Assembly (NCBI GenBank): GCA_910575035.1
Contig: CAJTDL010000019.1
Coordinates: 1-64,000, forward strand
Direction: 5' to 3'
Origin: Lachnospiraceae bacterium
GTDB lineage: Bacteria > Bacillota > Clostridia > Lachnospirales > Lachnospiraceae
DNA: 64,000 bases
Shown here: positions 50,652 through 58,596 of the stretch, in pieces
Position numbering within the stretch: position 1 is the stretch's first letter
Layout of the letters: each line of letters opens with the position of its first letter
Position numbers and translations under genes: made by a program
Notes under the pieces: model-generated
Told to the model about the DNA's origin: nothing
Database searches by the model: none
What the model saw: only the letters and a program-made list of their open reading frames with translations

Positions 50652-51700
50652 AGAAAATAGAAATTGCTGTCTGTGATACAGACCAGGCATATGGGGAGAA
50701 GTTTGTCACATGGATTTCTCTGGAGAATCAGGATAAATTTGGGGGATGCTGCTTTTCAGAGGAAAAGCCGTTTCTGGAATATTTGAAGGCGCAGCGTCCA
50801 GACATTGTGCTGCTTGGGAAGGGATTCCTGGGGAATGCAAAGGTGCTGGAATGGATACAACAGGAGGGTTTCAGGGAGCAGGAAGGCATTTTGTGGATGT
50901 ATTTATATGACTTGGCGGAGAGGGAGCAGATTCCAGAAGGGGCAAAGGGGATTCCGGTTTTGGACAAGTACCAGCCAGTTTCTCAGATGGTAAGGGAGAT
51001 CTTATCCTATTATCAGGCCTATGGGAAAAAAGAAGAGCTGGCATCCTTTCAGAGGGAGCTGATTGGCATTTATTCCCCGGGGCACAGTATCTGGCAGACG
51101 CCATTCGCTTTGACTCTGGCGCAGGTGTTAGGGCAGCGGGAGCATGTCCTCTATGTAAATTTTAAGGAATGCGCTGGGTTTACGGAATGGTTTCAGGAGG
51201 AATACCAGAGAGATCTGCTGGATGTGATGTACTTGTGCCTGACAGGCAATGGAAATGTGTCAGACTGTATAGGCAGTGCCGTTTACCGTATGGAAAATTT
51301 TTCCTATATTCCACCGGCAGGGGACAGTGTTTGCCTGGGAGAGATTTTAAAACAGGATTACCTGAAATTTGTACAGCTTTTGGTGGGGCAAAGCGGCTAT
51401 GGCCTGGTGATTTTGGATTTTGGCATGATGGTACCTGGGTTTTTTACGCTTTTAGAAGAATGCAGCAAGGTATATATCCTGACTGAGCCAGGGGAACTGC
51501 ATGCAGCGCCCCTGCAGCATTTTCGCCAAATGGCGGGCAGGCAGGCGCAGCCAGGGCTGCTGAAGAGAATAGATTACCTTACCCTTCCGGAATTACAGCC
51601 AGCGGCTTATCAGAGAGGGCAGTGGCTGCAGCAATGGATGTGGGGCGGTTTAGGGGATTATGCCAGAAGCCTGATGGGGGTACAAAATGGAGCAAATTAG
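50648..51700 (+). CDS. tadZ: TadZ/CpaE-like localisation protein lacking a normal P-loop
   Basis: The 350-residue soluble protein starts at TTG 50648, overlapping the peptidase stop by 4 bases (TTGA). An N-terminal receiver-like half (IEIAVCDTDQAYGEKF, RPDIVLLGKG) is followed by a ParA/MinD-like half in which the usual GKGGVGKS loop is replaced by YSPGHSIWQT. GYGLVILDFGMMVPG keeps the Walker B-like strand. TadZ proteins place the pilus machine at the cell pole; loss of the ATP loop suggests a purely structural version. It lies directly before tadA, the normal Tad order. Confidence 0.8.
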   Translation: MKKIEIAVCDTDQAYGEKFVTWISLENQDKFGGCCFSEEKPFLEYLKAQRPDIVLLGKGFLGNAKVLEWIQQEGFREQEGILWMYLYDLAEREQIPEGAKGIPVLDKYQPVSQMVREILSYYQAYGKKEELASFQRELIGIYSPGHSIWQTPFALTLAQVLGQREHVLYVNFKECAGFTEWFQEEYQRDLLDVMYLCLTGNGNVSDCIGSAVYRMENFSYIPPAGDSVCLGEILKQDYLKFVQLLVGQSGYGLVILDFGMMVPGFFTLLEECSKVYILTEPGELHAAPLQHFRQMAGRQAQPGLLKRIDYLTLPELQPAAYQRGQWLQQWMWGGLGDYARSLMGVQNGAN

Positions 51701-52901
51701 GAAAAATGTCTTGGCGCAGCTGGATATGACGAGGGAACATGAAGAAGAAGAGCTTTTGGCCGCTATTGATGAGGAAATCTGCCGGGAGGCAAAGCAGCGG
51801 GTTATTCCGTTGAATTGGCGCAAAGACCTGCGGATGCAGGTATTCCATTCCCTGCGGAAGCTGGATGTGCTGCAGGAGCTGCTGAATGAGGACGATATCT
51901 CAGAGATTATGGTAAATGGCGCAAACCATATTTTTTATGAGCGGAAAGGGGAAATCGTGGCTTGGGACAGGGGATTTTCCTCCCAGGAAAAGCTGGAGGA
52001 TATTATACAGCAGATGGTAGGAAGCCATAACCGTGTGATCAATGCGTCAGAACCCATTGCAGATACTAGGCTTGCAGATGGATCCAGGGTAAATGTGGTG
52101 CTTCCGCCGATTGCCCTGGAGGGGCCAGTGGTTTCTATCCGCAAATTTCCGAAGAATCCGCTTCTGATGGGGCAGATGGTGGAGATGGGGTCAATCAGCA
52201 GTGAGTGCGCACAATTTCTAAAGCTGTTGGTAAGGGCTGGATACAATATTTTCGTTTCTGGAGGGACAGGTTCCGGTAAAACCACATTTTTAAACGCTCT
52301 CTCTGAATTTATCCCAACGTCAGAAAGGGTGATTACGATTGAGGATTCGGCGGAACTGCAGATTCGGGGGGTAGAGAACCTGGTGCGCCTGGAAACCAGA
52401 AATGCAGGGGCGGAAGGGACGCTTGCAATTACAGTGCGGGATTTGATCCGCACAGGCTTGAGGATGCGTCCGGATCGCTTGATCGTAGGAGAGATACGCG
52501 GCGCGGAATGCTTAGATATGCTCCAGGCAATGAACACTGGGCACGATGGCTCGCTCAGCACTGGCCATGCCAATAGCTGCAGGGATATGGTCAGCCGTAT
52601 GGAAACTATGGTACTGATGGGAATGGAGCTGCCATTGGCGGCAATACGCAGTCAGATTGCTTCTGGGGTGGATATCCTGGTGCATTTGGGAAGGCTGCGC
52701 GACAGAAGCAGAAGGATGTTGGCGATTATGGAAACTGATGGCATGGAGAATGGGGAAATCCGCCTGAATCCTTTGTATGAGTTCCTGGAAATGGGGGAAC
52801 GGGAGGGGAAGATTGTAGGGAAGTGGGAGAAAAAAGGGGAGCTGATTCACAGAGGGAAACTCTATGCGGCTGGGATAGAAGGCATGGAGCCTTGCAGATA
52901 A
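51687..52901 (+). CDS. tadA: TadA/CpaF pilus assembly ATPase
   Basis: The 404-residue ATPase has an N-terminal helical domain, the ISEIMVNG strand, Walker A SGGTGSGKTTFLNAL (about residues 190-204), the Asp/His boxes IEDSAELQI and EIRGAECLDML, and GSLSTGHANS. It powers assembly of Flp pilins. It overlaps tadZ by 14 bases. Its last codons are duplicated 69 bases downstream as non-coding sequence. Confidence 0.93.
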   Translation: MEQIRKNVLAQLDMTREHEEEELLAAIDEEICREAKQRVIPLNWRKDLRMQVFHSLRKLDVLQELLNEDDISEIMVNGANHIFYERKGEIVAWDRGFSSQEKLEDIIQQMVGSHNRVINASEPIADTRLADGSRVNVVLPPIALEGPVVSIRKFPKNPLLMGQMVEMGSISSECAQFLKLLVRAGYNIFVSGGTGSGKTTFLNALSEFIPTSERVITIEDSAELQIRGVENLVRLETRNAGAEGTLAITVRDLIRTGLRMRPDRLIVGEIRGAECLDMLQAMNTGHDGSLSTGHANSCRDMVSRMETMVLMGMELPLAAIRSQIASGVDILVHLGRLRDRSRRMLAIMETDGMENGEIRLNPLYEFLEMGEREGKIVGKWEKKGELIHRGKLYAAGIEGMEPCR

Positions 52902-52969
52902 CAAAAGCGTGCCTCCGGGCGGGAAATGTATTGTGTTTGCGGGATAGAAGGAATGGGGCCTTGCAGATA
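52872..52969 (+). repeat. Duplicated tail of tadA
   Basis: The 29 bases from GGGATAGAAGGCATGGAGCC at 52872, which include the tadA stop, recur at 52941 with two changes. The copy lies in the tadA-tadB gap and brings a second in-line stop. Confidence 0.75.
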
Positions 52970-52984
52970 GAAAAGGGGTGGAAG

Positions 52985-53725
52985 ATGGGAAATTACCGGG
53001 TTTATAGGATGAATGGAAAAGAGCAGTTTTTGTGCATTGCCATTACGCTTCTTTTAGCTGGGGCTGTGTCTGGGCTGTTTTATCGGAACCTTTGGGGGAT
53101 GGCTTTTACAGCCCCATTTTACCTTCCTGTAAAGAGGCTTGTGCGCAAGTCCCTGATGCGTAAAAGAAAAGGCGAGATGCTGTTTCAGTTCAAGGAAATG
53201 CTGCAGATGGCGTCCACTGCGGTAAAGGCAGGGTATTCCATGGAAAATGCCTTTGTGCAGGCCAGGGAAGAATTTGTAAAGCTTTATGGCGCACATGCTA
53301 TTATGGCAAAAGAATTTGGGAATATTAATCATCAGGTGGCCTTGAATGTGCCATTGGAGAAATTATTGGAGGATTTGGCAGAGAGATGCGGCATAGAGGA
53401 GATGGTAAGTTTTACGCAGGTGTTTGGGTTTGCAAAGCGCAGCGGCGGGGATTTTATAAAAATCTTCCATAATACGGTTGAGAAGATCCGGCAGAAGGCA
53501 GAAGTGAAGCGGGAGATTGAAACTGTAATGACGGCAAAGCGGATGGAAATGAACATTATGAACCTGATGCCTTTTGGGATTTTGCTTTATGTTGGTGCCA
53601 CATCGCCAGAATTTTTGGAGCCTCTTTACGGGAATTGGATAGGGGCGGGAGTGATGACAGTATGTCTGGCAGGGTATGCGGGGGCTTATTTTATAGGAAG
53701 GAAGATTGTGGATATACAAGTCTAG
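52985..53725 (+). CDS. tadB: TadB pilus assembly membrane protein
   Basis: The 246-residue protein carries a T2SSF domain: two early membrane helices (FLCIAITLLLAGAVSGLFY and the next), the cytoplasmic helix bundle FKEMLQMASTAVKAGYSMENAF, and late helices (NLMPFGILLYVG, VMTVCLAGYAGAYFIG). It forms the inner platform with TadC. I start at 52985 after GGGGTGG; the longer frame runs through the duplicated tadA tail. Confidence 0.87.
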   Translation: MGNYRVYRMNGKEQFLCIAITLLLAGAVSGLFYRNLWGMAFTAPFYLPVKRLVRKSLMRKRKGEMLFQFKEMLQMASTAVKAGYSMENAFVQAREEFVKLYGAHAIMAKEFGNINHQVALNVPLEKLLEDLAERCGIEEMVSFTQVFGFAKRSGGDFIKIFHNTVEKIRQKAEVKREIETVMTAKRMEMNIMNLMPFGILLYVGATSPEFLEPLYGNWIGAGVMTVCLAGYAGAYFIGRKIVDIQV

Positions 53726-53814
53726 GAAAGGGAGGGGGGATTTTCGTATTTTTGAAGTGCGCTGTGTTCTAAAGGCTGATTATGAGGATAGAAGAAATGA
53801 GGGGGAGAGGCTGT

Positions 53815-55092
53815 ATGTATTGGTATATAGCAGGGGCTGCTATTTTGGCAATCATAGCCTGGCGGCTGAAGAGAAGGTATGTGGGAAAGGAAAAGTATTA
53901 TAAAGCTGTGCTGGCTGTCATGGGGAGCTTTCTTTTGGCGGCGGTTTTGGGGCAAATGGATCAGACGGCTGGAGAAGAAGGGCAGATTGTGAAAAATGAG
54001 CCAGGCCAGGGACATGAGGAAAGGGAATATTTGGTGGATGCCAAAGGGGTATTGGAGGAATATCCTCTGAAGGTACAGGTAGAGGAAAGGAAATTGACAG
54101 AGGAACAGTGCCAGGAATATTTTGAAGAGGCCAAGAAGGAGCTGGATGGGCTTATTTTAGGAGAGAACCCTTCTTTGGATGAGGTAGCAAAGAGCCTGTA
54201 TTTGCCAGAGGATTTGGTAGATGGCGCAGTGGAAGCAGAATATCAGTTTTCAGATTATGATGTTTTTCAGCCAGATGGGACGCTGAAGGTGGAATTGGCA
54301 CGCCCTGTGTTGGTAGAGGTTACGGCAGAATTTTCCTGCCAGGAAAGGACTTGCCTGTATTCTTTTTTTGTCCGGGCTGTTCCTAGGGAAAAATCTACAC
54401 GGGAAGAATTTGCAGACCAGATCCGCAGTGTGTTAAAGCATGAGAATGAAAGGGAAGGAAGCGCGTATCTGAGCCTGCCGAAAAATGTAGGCGGAAGGGA
54501 AGTGAATTGGAGGCAGCGTACAGAAAACCGCAGCATAAAAATCCTTTTTTTGGGAGTTGTCGGGGCAATTGGGATTTTGATGAGTGAAAAAGAGTCCAAT
54601 AAGCGTAAGGAAGCAGAACGCCAGCAGCAGATGCTTCGGGATTATCCAGAAATTGTCAGTAAATTATCCCTGCTGCTGGGGGCTGGGATGAATATTTCCC
54701 TGGCATGGGAGAAAATTGCTGTGGCTTATCGGAAAAAAAGGGAGAATGGGGAGGTAGAATGCCGTTTTGCCTATGAAGAAATGCTCGGGGCTCTTTATGA
54801 AATTCAGGAAGGCGTAGGAGAGCTGCAGGCTTTTGAAAATTTTGGGGAACGGTGCCATCTGGGCACATACCGAAAATTGTCCTCTTTGATCGTGCAGAAT
54901 ATACGCAAGGGGGCGAAAGGGATGCAGAAGCTGTTGGAGGAAGAAGAATGGGAGGCTTTTGAGCAGCAAAAAGCAAGAGCCAGGAAAGCAGGGGAGGAAG
55001 TTGGCACAAAGCTCATGCTGCCAATGGTCATGATGCTGATCATTGTATTGGTGATCTTGATTGTCCCGGCAGGAATGATGTTAAATCTATAA
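53815..55092 (+). CDS. tadC: TadC pilus platform protein with a large extra N-terminal domain
   Basis: The 425-residue protein ends in a T2SSF module (RQQQMLRDYPEIVSKLSLLL, GAGMNISLAWEKI, then a last helix MLIIVLVILIVPAGMM). Before it come two N-terminal membrane helices and a 150-residue acidic, probably extracellular domain (about 60-215: LTEEQCQEYFEEAKKELDGL) that ordinary TadC proteins lack. Start chosen at 53815 after GGGGGAGAGG; ATG 53797 or 53782 are possible. Confidence 0.82.
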   Translation: MYWYIAGAAILAIIAWRLKRRYVGKEKYYKAVLAVMGSFLLAAVLGQMDQTAGEEGQIVKNEPGQGHEEREYLVDAKGVLEEYPLKVQVEERKLTEEQCQEYFEEAKKELDGLILGENPSLDEVAKSLYLPEDLVDGAVEAEYQFSDYDVFQPDGTLKVELARPVLVEVTAEFSCQERTCLYSFFVRAVPREKSTREEFADQIRSVLKHENEREGSAYLSLPKNVGGREVNWRQRTENRSIKILFLGVVGAIGILMSEKESNKRKEAERQQQMLRDYPEIVSKLSLLLGAGMNISLAWEKIAVAYRKKRENGEVECRFAYEEMLGALYEIQEGVGELQAFENFGERCHLGTYRKLSSLIVQNIRKGAKGMQKLLEEEEWEAFEQQKARARKAGEEVGTKLMLPMVMMLIIVLVILIVPAGMMLNL

Positions 55093-55140
55093 GGATAAAG
55101 CCCTTAATCAGGTGCAGGCTGTAGAAATGAAATAGCAGGA

Positions 55141-55256
55141 TAGGAGGAAGCAGCATAAAAGAATGGAAAGCATTTTTACAGGAAGAAGCAGCATAAAAGA
55201 ATGGAAAGCATTTTTATAGGAGGAAACAGCATGAAGGAATGGAAAGCATTTTTATT
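55141..55256 (+). repeat. Three tandem 38-base copies of the pilin start region
   Basis: Each unit holds a GGAGGAA- or GGAAGAA-type SD, CAGCAT and AAAGAATGGAAAGCATTTTT. The codon at the start position is ATA in copies 1 (55155) and 2 (55193) and ATG only in copy 3 (55231), the real pilin start. The period of 38 puts each copy in a different frame. Confidence 0.88.
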
Positions 55257-55398
55257 GGAAGAAGACGGAATGGGAGTTGTAGAGGTTATTTTAATTATTG
55301 TGGTTTTGATCAGTTTGGTAACAGTGTTTAAGTCGCAGATTAGCAGCCTGGTCAATACGATTTTAGATAAGATTACGAAAAATGCCAAGAAGGTCTGA
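55231..55398 (+). CDS. flp: Flp-type pilin
   Basis: The 55-residue prepilin has a short leader MKEWKAFLLEEDG, a type IV cleavage site with Glu at +5 (G then MGVVE), a hydrophobic helix (VILIIVVLISLVTVF) and a helical tail. It is the main subunit of the Tad pilus and the probable substrate of the two prepilin peptidases in this operon. AGGAGGAA precedes the ATG; two decayed copies of that start region lie upstream. Confidence 0.88.
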   Translation: MKEWKAFLLEEDGMGVVEVILIIVVLISLVTVFKSQISSLVNTILDKITKNAKKV

Positions 55399-56905
55399 GC
55401 GTACAGGGAATGCCGAAGGCGGCAGTATTACGCTGTTTTTAGCTTTAACCCTGACCCTTGTTTTGTCTTTTTGCTTTTCTCTGTTGGAGGCGGCAAGGGT
55501 TCAGGGGCTTTCCCATATGGCGCAGCGAAGGATGCAGATGGATTTGGAATCTGCCTTTGGAGAATATAATGCAGCCTTGTGGCAGGATTATCAATTATTG
55601 TTTCTGGATGGGAGCTATGGAACAGGACAGTTGGATCTGGCTTTGTTGGAAGGGCATATAATGGAGGAGTCAGATTTGGAACAGAAGGGCGTCAATTTTT
55701 TTCAGATGGGATTAAAAAGCATAGAGGTGGCAGGGTATACCCTGTCTACAGACCACCAGGGAAATGCCTTTAAGGTTCAGGCCTGTCATGCAGCCCAGGA
55801 GCAGCTTGCCGCAGGGGCGGCCGATGCTTTAAAGGAAAAGCTGGAAATGGGAGAAAAAATGGCAGCGGAAAAAGAGGGCATAGGGCAGAAATGGAATCAG
55901 GCAAAGGATGCAGTGCTAGATGCAGAGAGAATAGATGAACAGAAAAATAGTATCCCAGAAGAAATGCCAGGGGAGGCCGGGAAAGGCAATTCCCAAAAGG
56001 GGGAGAAAGAACTGCCAGAAAATCCAATAAAAGCCGTAGATATGTTGAAAACATCACCCATTTTATCTGTGGTTGTGGAAAACCCGGCAGAGATTTCTGG
56101 TAAAGCCATTTCAACGTTGGAATCCTTGGGAAAACGAAAAAAAGAGGCGGGAAATTTGGAGAAAACGAAACAGGGGAGTTGGGAAAAGATGTGGTTTTTG
56201 CAGTATCTGAATGGCTATTATTCTTGTTTTACAGGAGCAGGGGAAAAGGGAGGGAAAGGCCATGCTTTGGATTATGAGCTAGAATACTGTATTGCAGGAA
56301 AGAACAGCGATGCAAAAAATCTGGAAAAGGTAGTGAAGGAATTGCTGCTGATCCGGGAGGCAGGGAATTTTACAACGATTATGCAGGATAGCAAAAAGCA
56401 GGCGCTGGCGTTGGAAATGGCAGCGGCAGCCGTTGGGTTTACGGGGCTTGTGCCATTGGTAGAAGCAGTAAAATTAGGGATTCTTCTGGCCTGGAGTTAT
56501 ATAGAGAGCATTCTGGATCTGCGCTCCCTTCTGGCAGGCGGGATAGTGCCATTGGTGAAAAAGCCATCCGACTGGAAAAGTGACATATCCTTGGGATGGA
56601 AGTCATTGGAGCAAAAAAAGGAAGGGGCAGGGGAAGCAGAGGATGGATGGGGGTATCGGGAGTATCTGCTGCTTTTGCTGTTGCTTGTGAAAGAGGGTAC
56701 CTTAGTATACCGTGCGATGGATGTGGTAGAGCAAAATATAAGGCTGCTGCCAGAAGGAAAAAATTTTCGCATGGATCATCAGCTTTATCGTGTGAAGGCA
56801 GAAGGATTGTATGTATCGCAGCCTTTATTTCTGGGATTTTTGACAGTGGGGAAAAAGGTGGATGGGGCCTACCATTTTTATCCTGGTTATGATTTTTCAT
56901 ATTGA
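55382..56905 (+). CDS. DUF5702-like Tad-locus protein
   Basis: The 507-residue protein has one N-terminal hydrophobic segment (GGSITLFLALTLTLVLSFCFSL, about 13-35) of the TadG-like kind, then a long extracytoplasmic helical part rich in Glu and Lys (KEKLEMGEKMAAEKEGIGQK) and another hydrophobic stretch near 340-372. In clostridial Tad loci a protein of this length follows the pilin and is labelled DUF5702. A role as a minor pilus or anchor part is inferred. The ATG overlaps the pilin stop by 17 bases. Confidence 0.72.
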   Translation: MPRRSERTGNAEGGSITLFLALTLTLVLSFCFSLLEAARVQGLSHMAQRRMQMDLESAFGEYNAALWQDYQLLFLDGSYGTGQLDLALLEGHIMEESDLEQKGVNFFQMGLKSIEVAGYTLSTDHQGNAFKVQACHAAQEQLAAGAADALKEKLEMGEKMAAEKEGIGQKWNQAKDAVLDAERIDEQKNSIPEEMPGEAGKGNSQKGEKELPENPIKAVDMLKTSPILSVVVENPAEISGKAISTLESLGKRKKEAGNLEKTKQGSWEKMWFLQYLNGYYSCFTGAGEKGGKGHALDYELEYCIAGKNSDAKNLEKVVKELLLIREAGNFTTIMQDSKKQALALEMAAAAVGFTGLVPLVEAVKLGILLAWSYIESILDLRSLLAGGIVPLVKKPSDWKSDISLGWKSLEQKKEGAGEAEDGWGYREYLLLLLLLVKEGTLVYRAMDVVEQNIRLLPEGKNFRMDHQLYRVKAEGLYVSQPLFLGFLTVGKKVDGAYHFYPGYDFSY

Positions 56906-56930
56906 CCATAGGAAAGGAGCGTGTTAGAAA

Positions 56931-57806
56931 GTGCCTCGTATAGAAGGAAAGGAAAATGTAAAAATCTCTCTCAGGCACAATGGCATTACAGAAAAAACAG
57001 AGGCACTTTTTTACACGCTCCTGAATGGGCGGTTCCTGCGTAAGGGATGGAGGAAGGGTGCCAGAATTTCCCACAAGGCTTCCCTGGACGGAAGTTTTAC
57101 ATTAGAAGCGGCGCTGTCATTGCCAATCTTTCTTTTTGCCGTAGGAATGGTGTTATATTTGTTTGTAATAATGCAGGTGCAGTATATAGTGGGGAATGCC
57201 CTGGACCAGGCAGTGGCAGAAACAGCTTTGCTTCGGGAAGCCTCAGAAAGTAAAGTCAAAAATCTGGTGAAAGCAGCCTTTTATGAAGAGATTATAAACC
57301 AGAATTGCCCCATATCCTGTATTAAGCTTGGAATAGCAGGATTTTCCTGGCAAAACACAGAAGTAGATGAAAGCCATATCCAGGCACAGGTAACTTATCA
57401 GGTTTCATTTCCTTTTGGGTATTTTGGAAAACAAAAGGTAACATTATCCAACCGATGCAGGATGCGCCGCTGGTCAGGAAACCAAGGGGGAAATGGTTCC
57501 AGCAAGAAGCAGGAATGGGTTTATATTACCCCTACAGATACCGTGTACCACAGGACACGCGTCTGTACCCATTTAAAGCTTTCGATAAGGTCGGTTTCAT
57601 CTGCTAATCAAAAGGAATTGAAAAAATATGCAGCCTGCGGGCACTGTACAAAAGGGAAGAAAAAGGGGACTATTGTTTACATTACAGAGGAAGGCGATTG
57701 TTATCACTATGCCGTCAATTGCAGTGGCTTAAAGAGGACTATTTATATGGTGCCCAAAAAAGAAACAAATGGAAGGCCGGCTTGCTTACGCTGCGGCGGA
57801 AAGTGA
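56931..57806 (+). CDS. TadE-like pseudopilin with two C-terminal Cys/His modules
   Basis: The 291-residue protein starts at GTG 56931 with AAGGAG 11 bases before it. A prepilin-type site DGSFTLEAALSLPIF (Glu at +5, about residue 60) precedes the membrane helix of TadE-like pseudopilins. The C-terminal 110 residues hold two related modules: VYITPTDTVYHRTRVCTHL with ACGHC, and VYITEEGDCYHYAVNCSGL with ACLRC. Each looks like a small metal-binding unit of Tyr-His...Cys...Cys-x2-Cys. I have not seen this on a TadE protein. The first 45 residues are unusually long before the cleavage site. Confidence 0.78.
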   Translation: MPRIEGKENVKISLRHNGITEKTEALFYTLLNGRFLRKGWRKGARISHKASLDGSFTLEAALSLPIFLFAVGMVLYLFVIMQVQYIVGNALDQAVAETALLREASESKVKNLVKAAFYEEIINQNCPISCIKLGIAGFSWQNTEVDESHIQAQVTYQVSFPFGYFGKQKVTLSNRCRMRRWSGNQGGNGSSKKQEWVYITPTDTVYHRTRVCTHLKLSIRSVSSANQKELKKYAACGHCTKGKKKGTIVYITEEGDCYHYAVNCSGLKRTIYMVPKKETNGRPACLRCGGK

Positions 57807-57895
57807 AAGGCAAAAGCAGGGAGGCTTATCTGGTTTTGCAGGAATCGGATTTGGATTAAAAAACGTGCAAAGGAACAGGGATTGGAGAGGGTGTT

Positions 57896-58321
57896 ATGCA
57901 AAGATATATATTATTGGGCTTGTTGGGGCTGTGCACTTGGGAGGACTGGAAAAAGAAAGAACTGACAGTGATAAATATCCTGTTGTTTGGGATTGGCGGT
58001 ATGATGCTGCACCTGATTTTTCCTGTTTGCTCGATTTACAGTATCTTATGGGGAATTTCTCTGGGGGCGGCAGTGATGGCCATGAGCTGGGCCAGCCGGG
58101 GCAGTATTGGGATGGGAGATGGAATCCTTCTTATGGTAACTGGCGTATATCTGGGGGGTGCAGCAAATTTGGAATTATTTTTAATAGGGCTTTTATTTTC
58201 TGCCCTGTGGGCTATGGTGCTTGTAGTATTTTGTAAAAAGAAAGGAAAAGAACAGATTGCCTTTGTTCCATTTTTATTGGTTTCCTATGTTACGATGCTG
58301 CTTAGGTGGCAGCTATGGTAA
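57896..58321 (+). CDS. Second prepilin peptidase of the Tad locus
   Basis: The 141-residue membrane protein has the A24 aspartates in CTWEDWKKKELTVIN and SIGMGDGILL and about five membrane helices. It is shorter than usual, as Tad-type enzymes are, and lacks the methylase domain. GGAGAGGG precedes the ATG. With the first peptidase at 50166, two processing enzymes are present in one operon, perhaps one for the pilin and one for pseudopilins. Confidence 0.83.
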   Translation: MQRYILLGLLGLCTWEDWKKKELTVINILLFGIGGMMLHLIFPVCSIYSILWGISLGAAVMAMSWASRGSIGMGDGILLMVTGVYLGGAANLELFLIGLLFSALWAMVLVVFCKKKGKEQIAFVPFLLVSYVTMLLRWQLW

Positions 58322-58551
58322 GCGAAAATAAGAAATGGTGGGAAAGCTATCCCAAGGCGCAGGGAAGTTTTACCGTGGAAGCAGCCCTTGTATTGCCCAT
58401 TGTGCTGTTTTGTATTTTTTATTTACTGAACCAGGGAATAGAGCTGTATTGCGGGACAGTGGAGATCGCAGAAAATCAGGGAATTTGGGAAAGCTTTGAT
58501 CCAGCCGGGCGTTTTCGTCAATTGGAATTACTGGGGAAGTTTTTAAAGTAA
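58315..58551 (+). CDS. Short TadE-like pseudopilin
   Basis: The 78-residue protein shows the prepilin site QGSFTVEAALVLPIVL with Glu at +5 and one membrane helix, then a short tail. It overlaps the peptidase stop by 7 bases. A longer in-frame start at 58306 (GTG) has no better SD. It is probably a minor pilin. Confidence 0.8.
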   Translation: MVSENKKWWESYPKAQGSFTVEAALVLPIVLFCIFYLLNQGIELYCGTVEIAENQGIWESFDPAGRFRQLELLGKFLK

Positions 58552-58596
58552 TTGGAGGCGGCCGGGCTGGGAGCCAGCAGCAAGAGGGAGGGAAAA

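Noticed and set aside
57769-58236. 155-residue plus-strand ORF over the second prepilin peptidase
   Set aside because: Out of frame with the peptidase, which has the catalytic motifs and an SD; composition is not protein-like.
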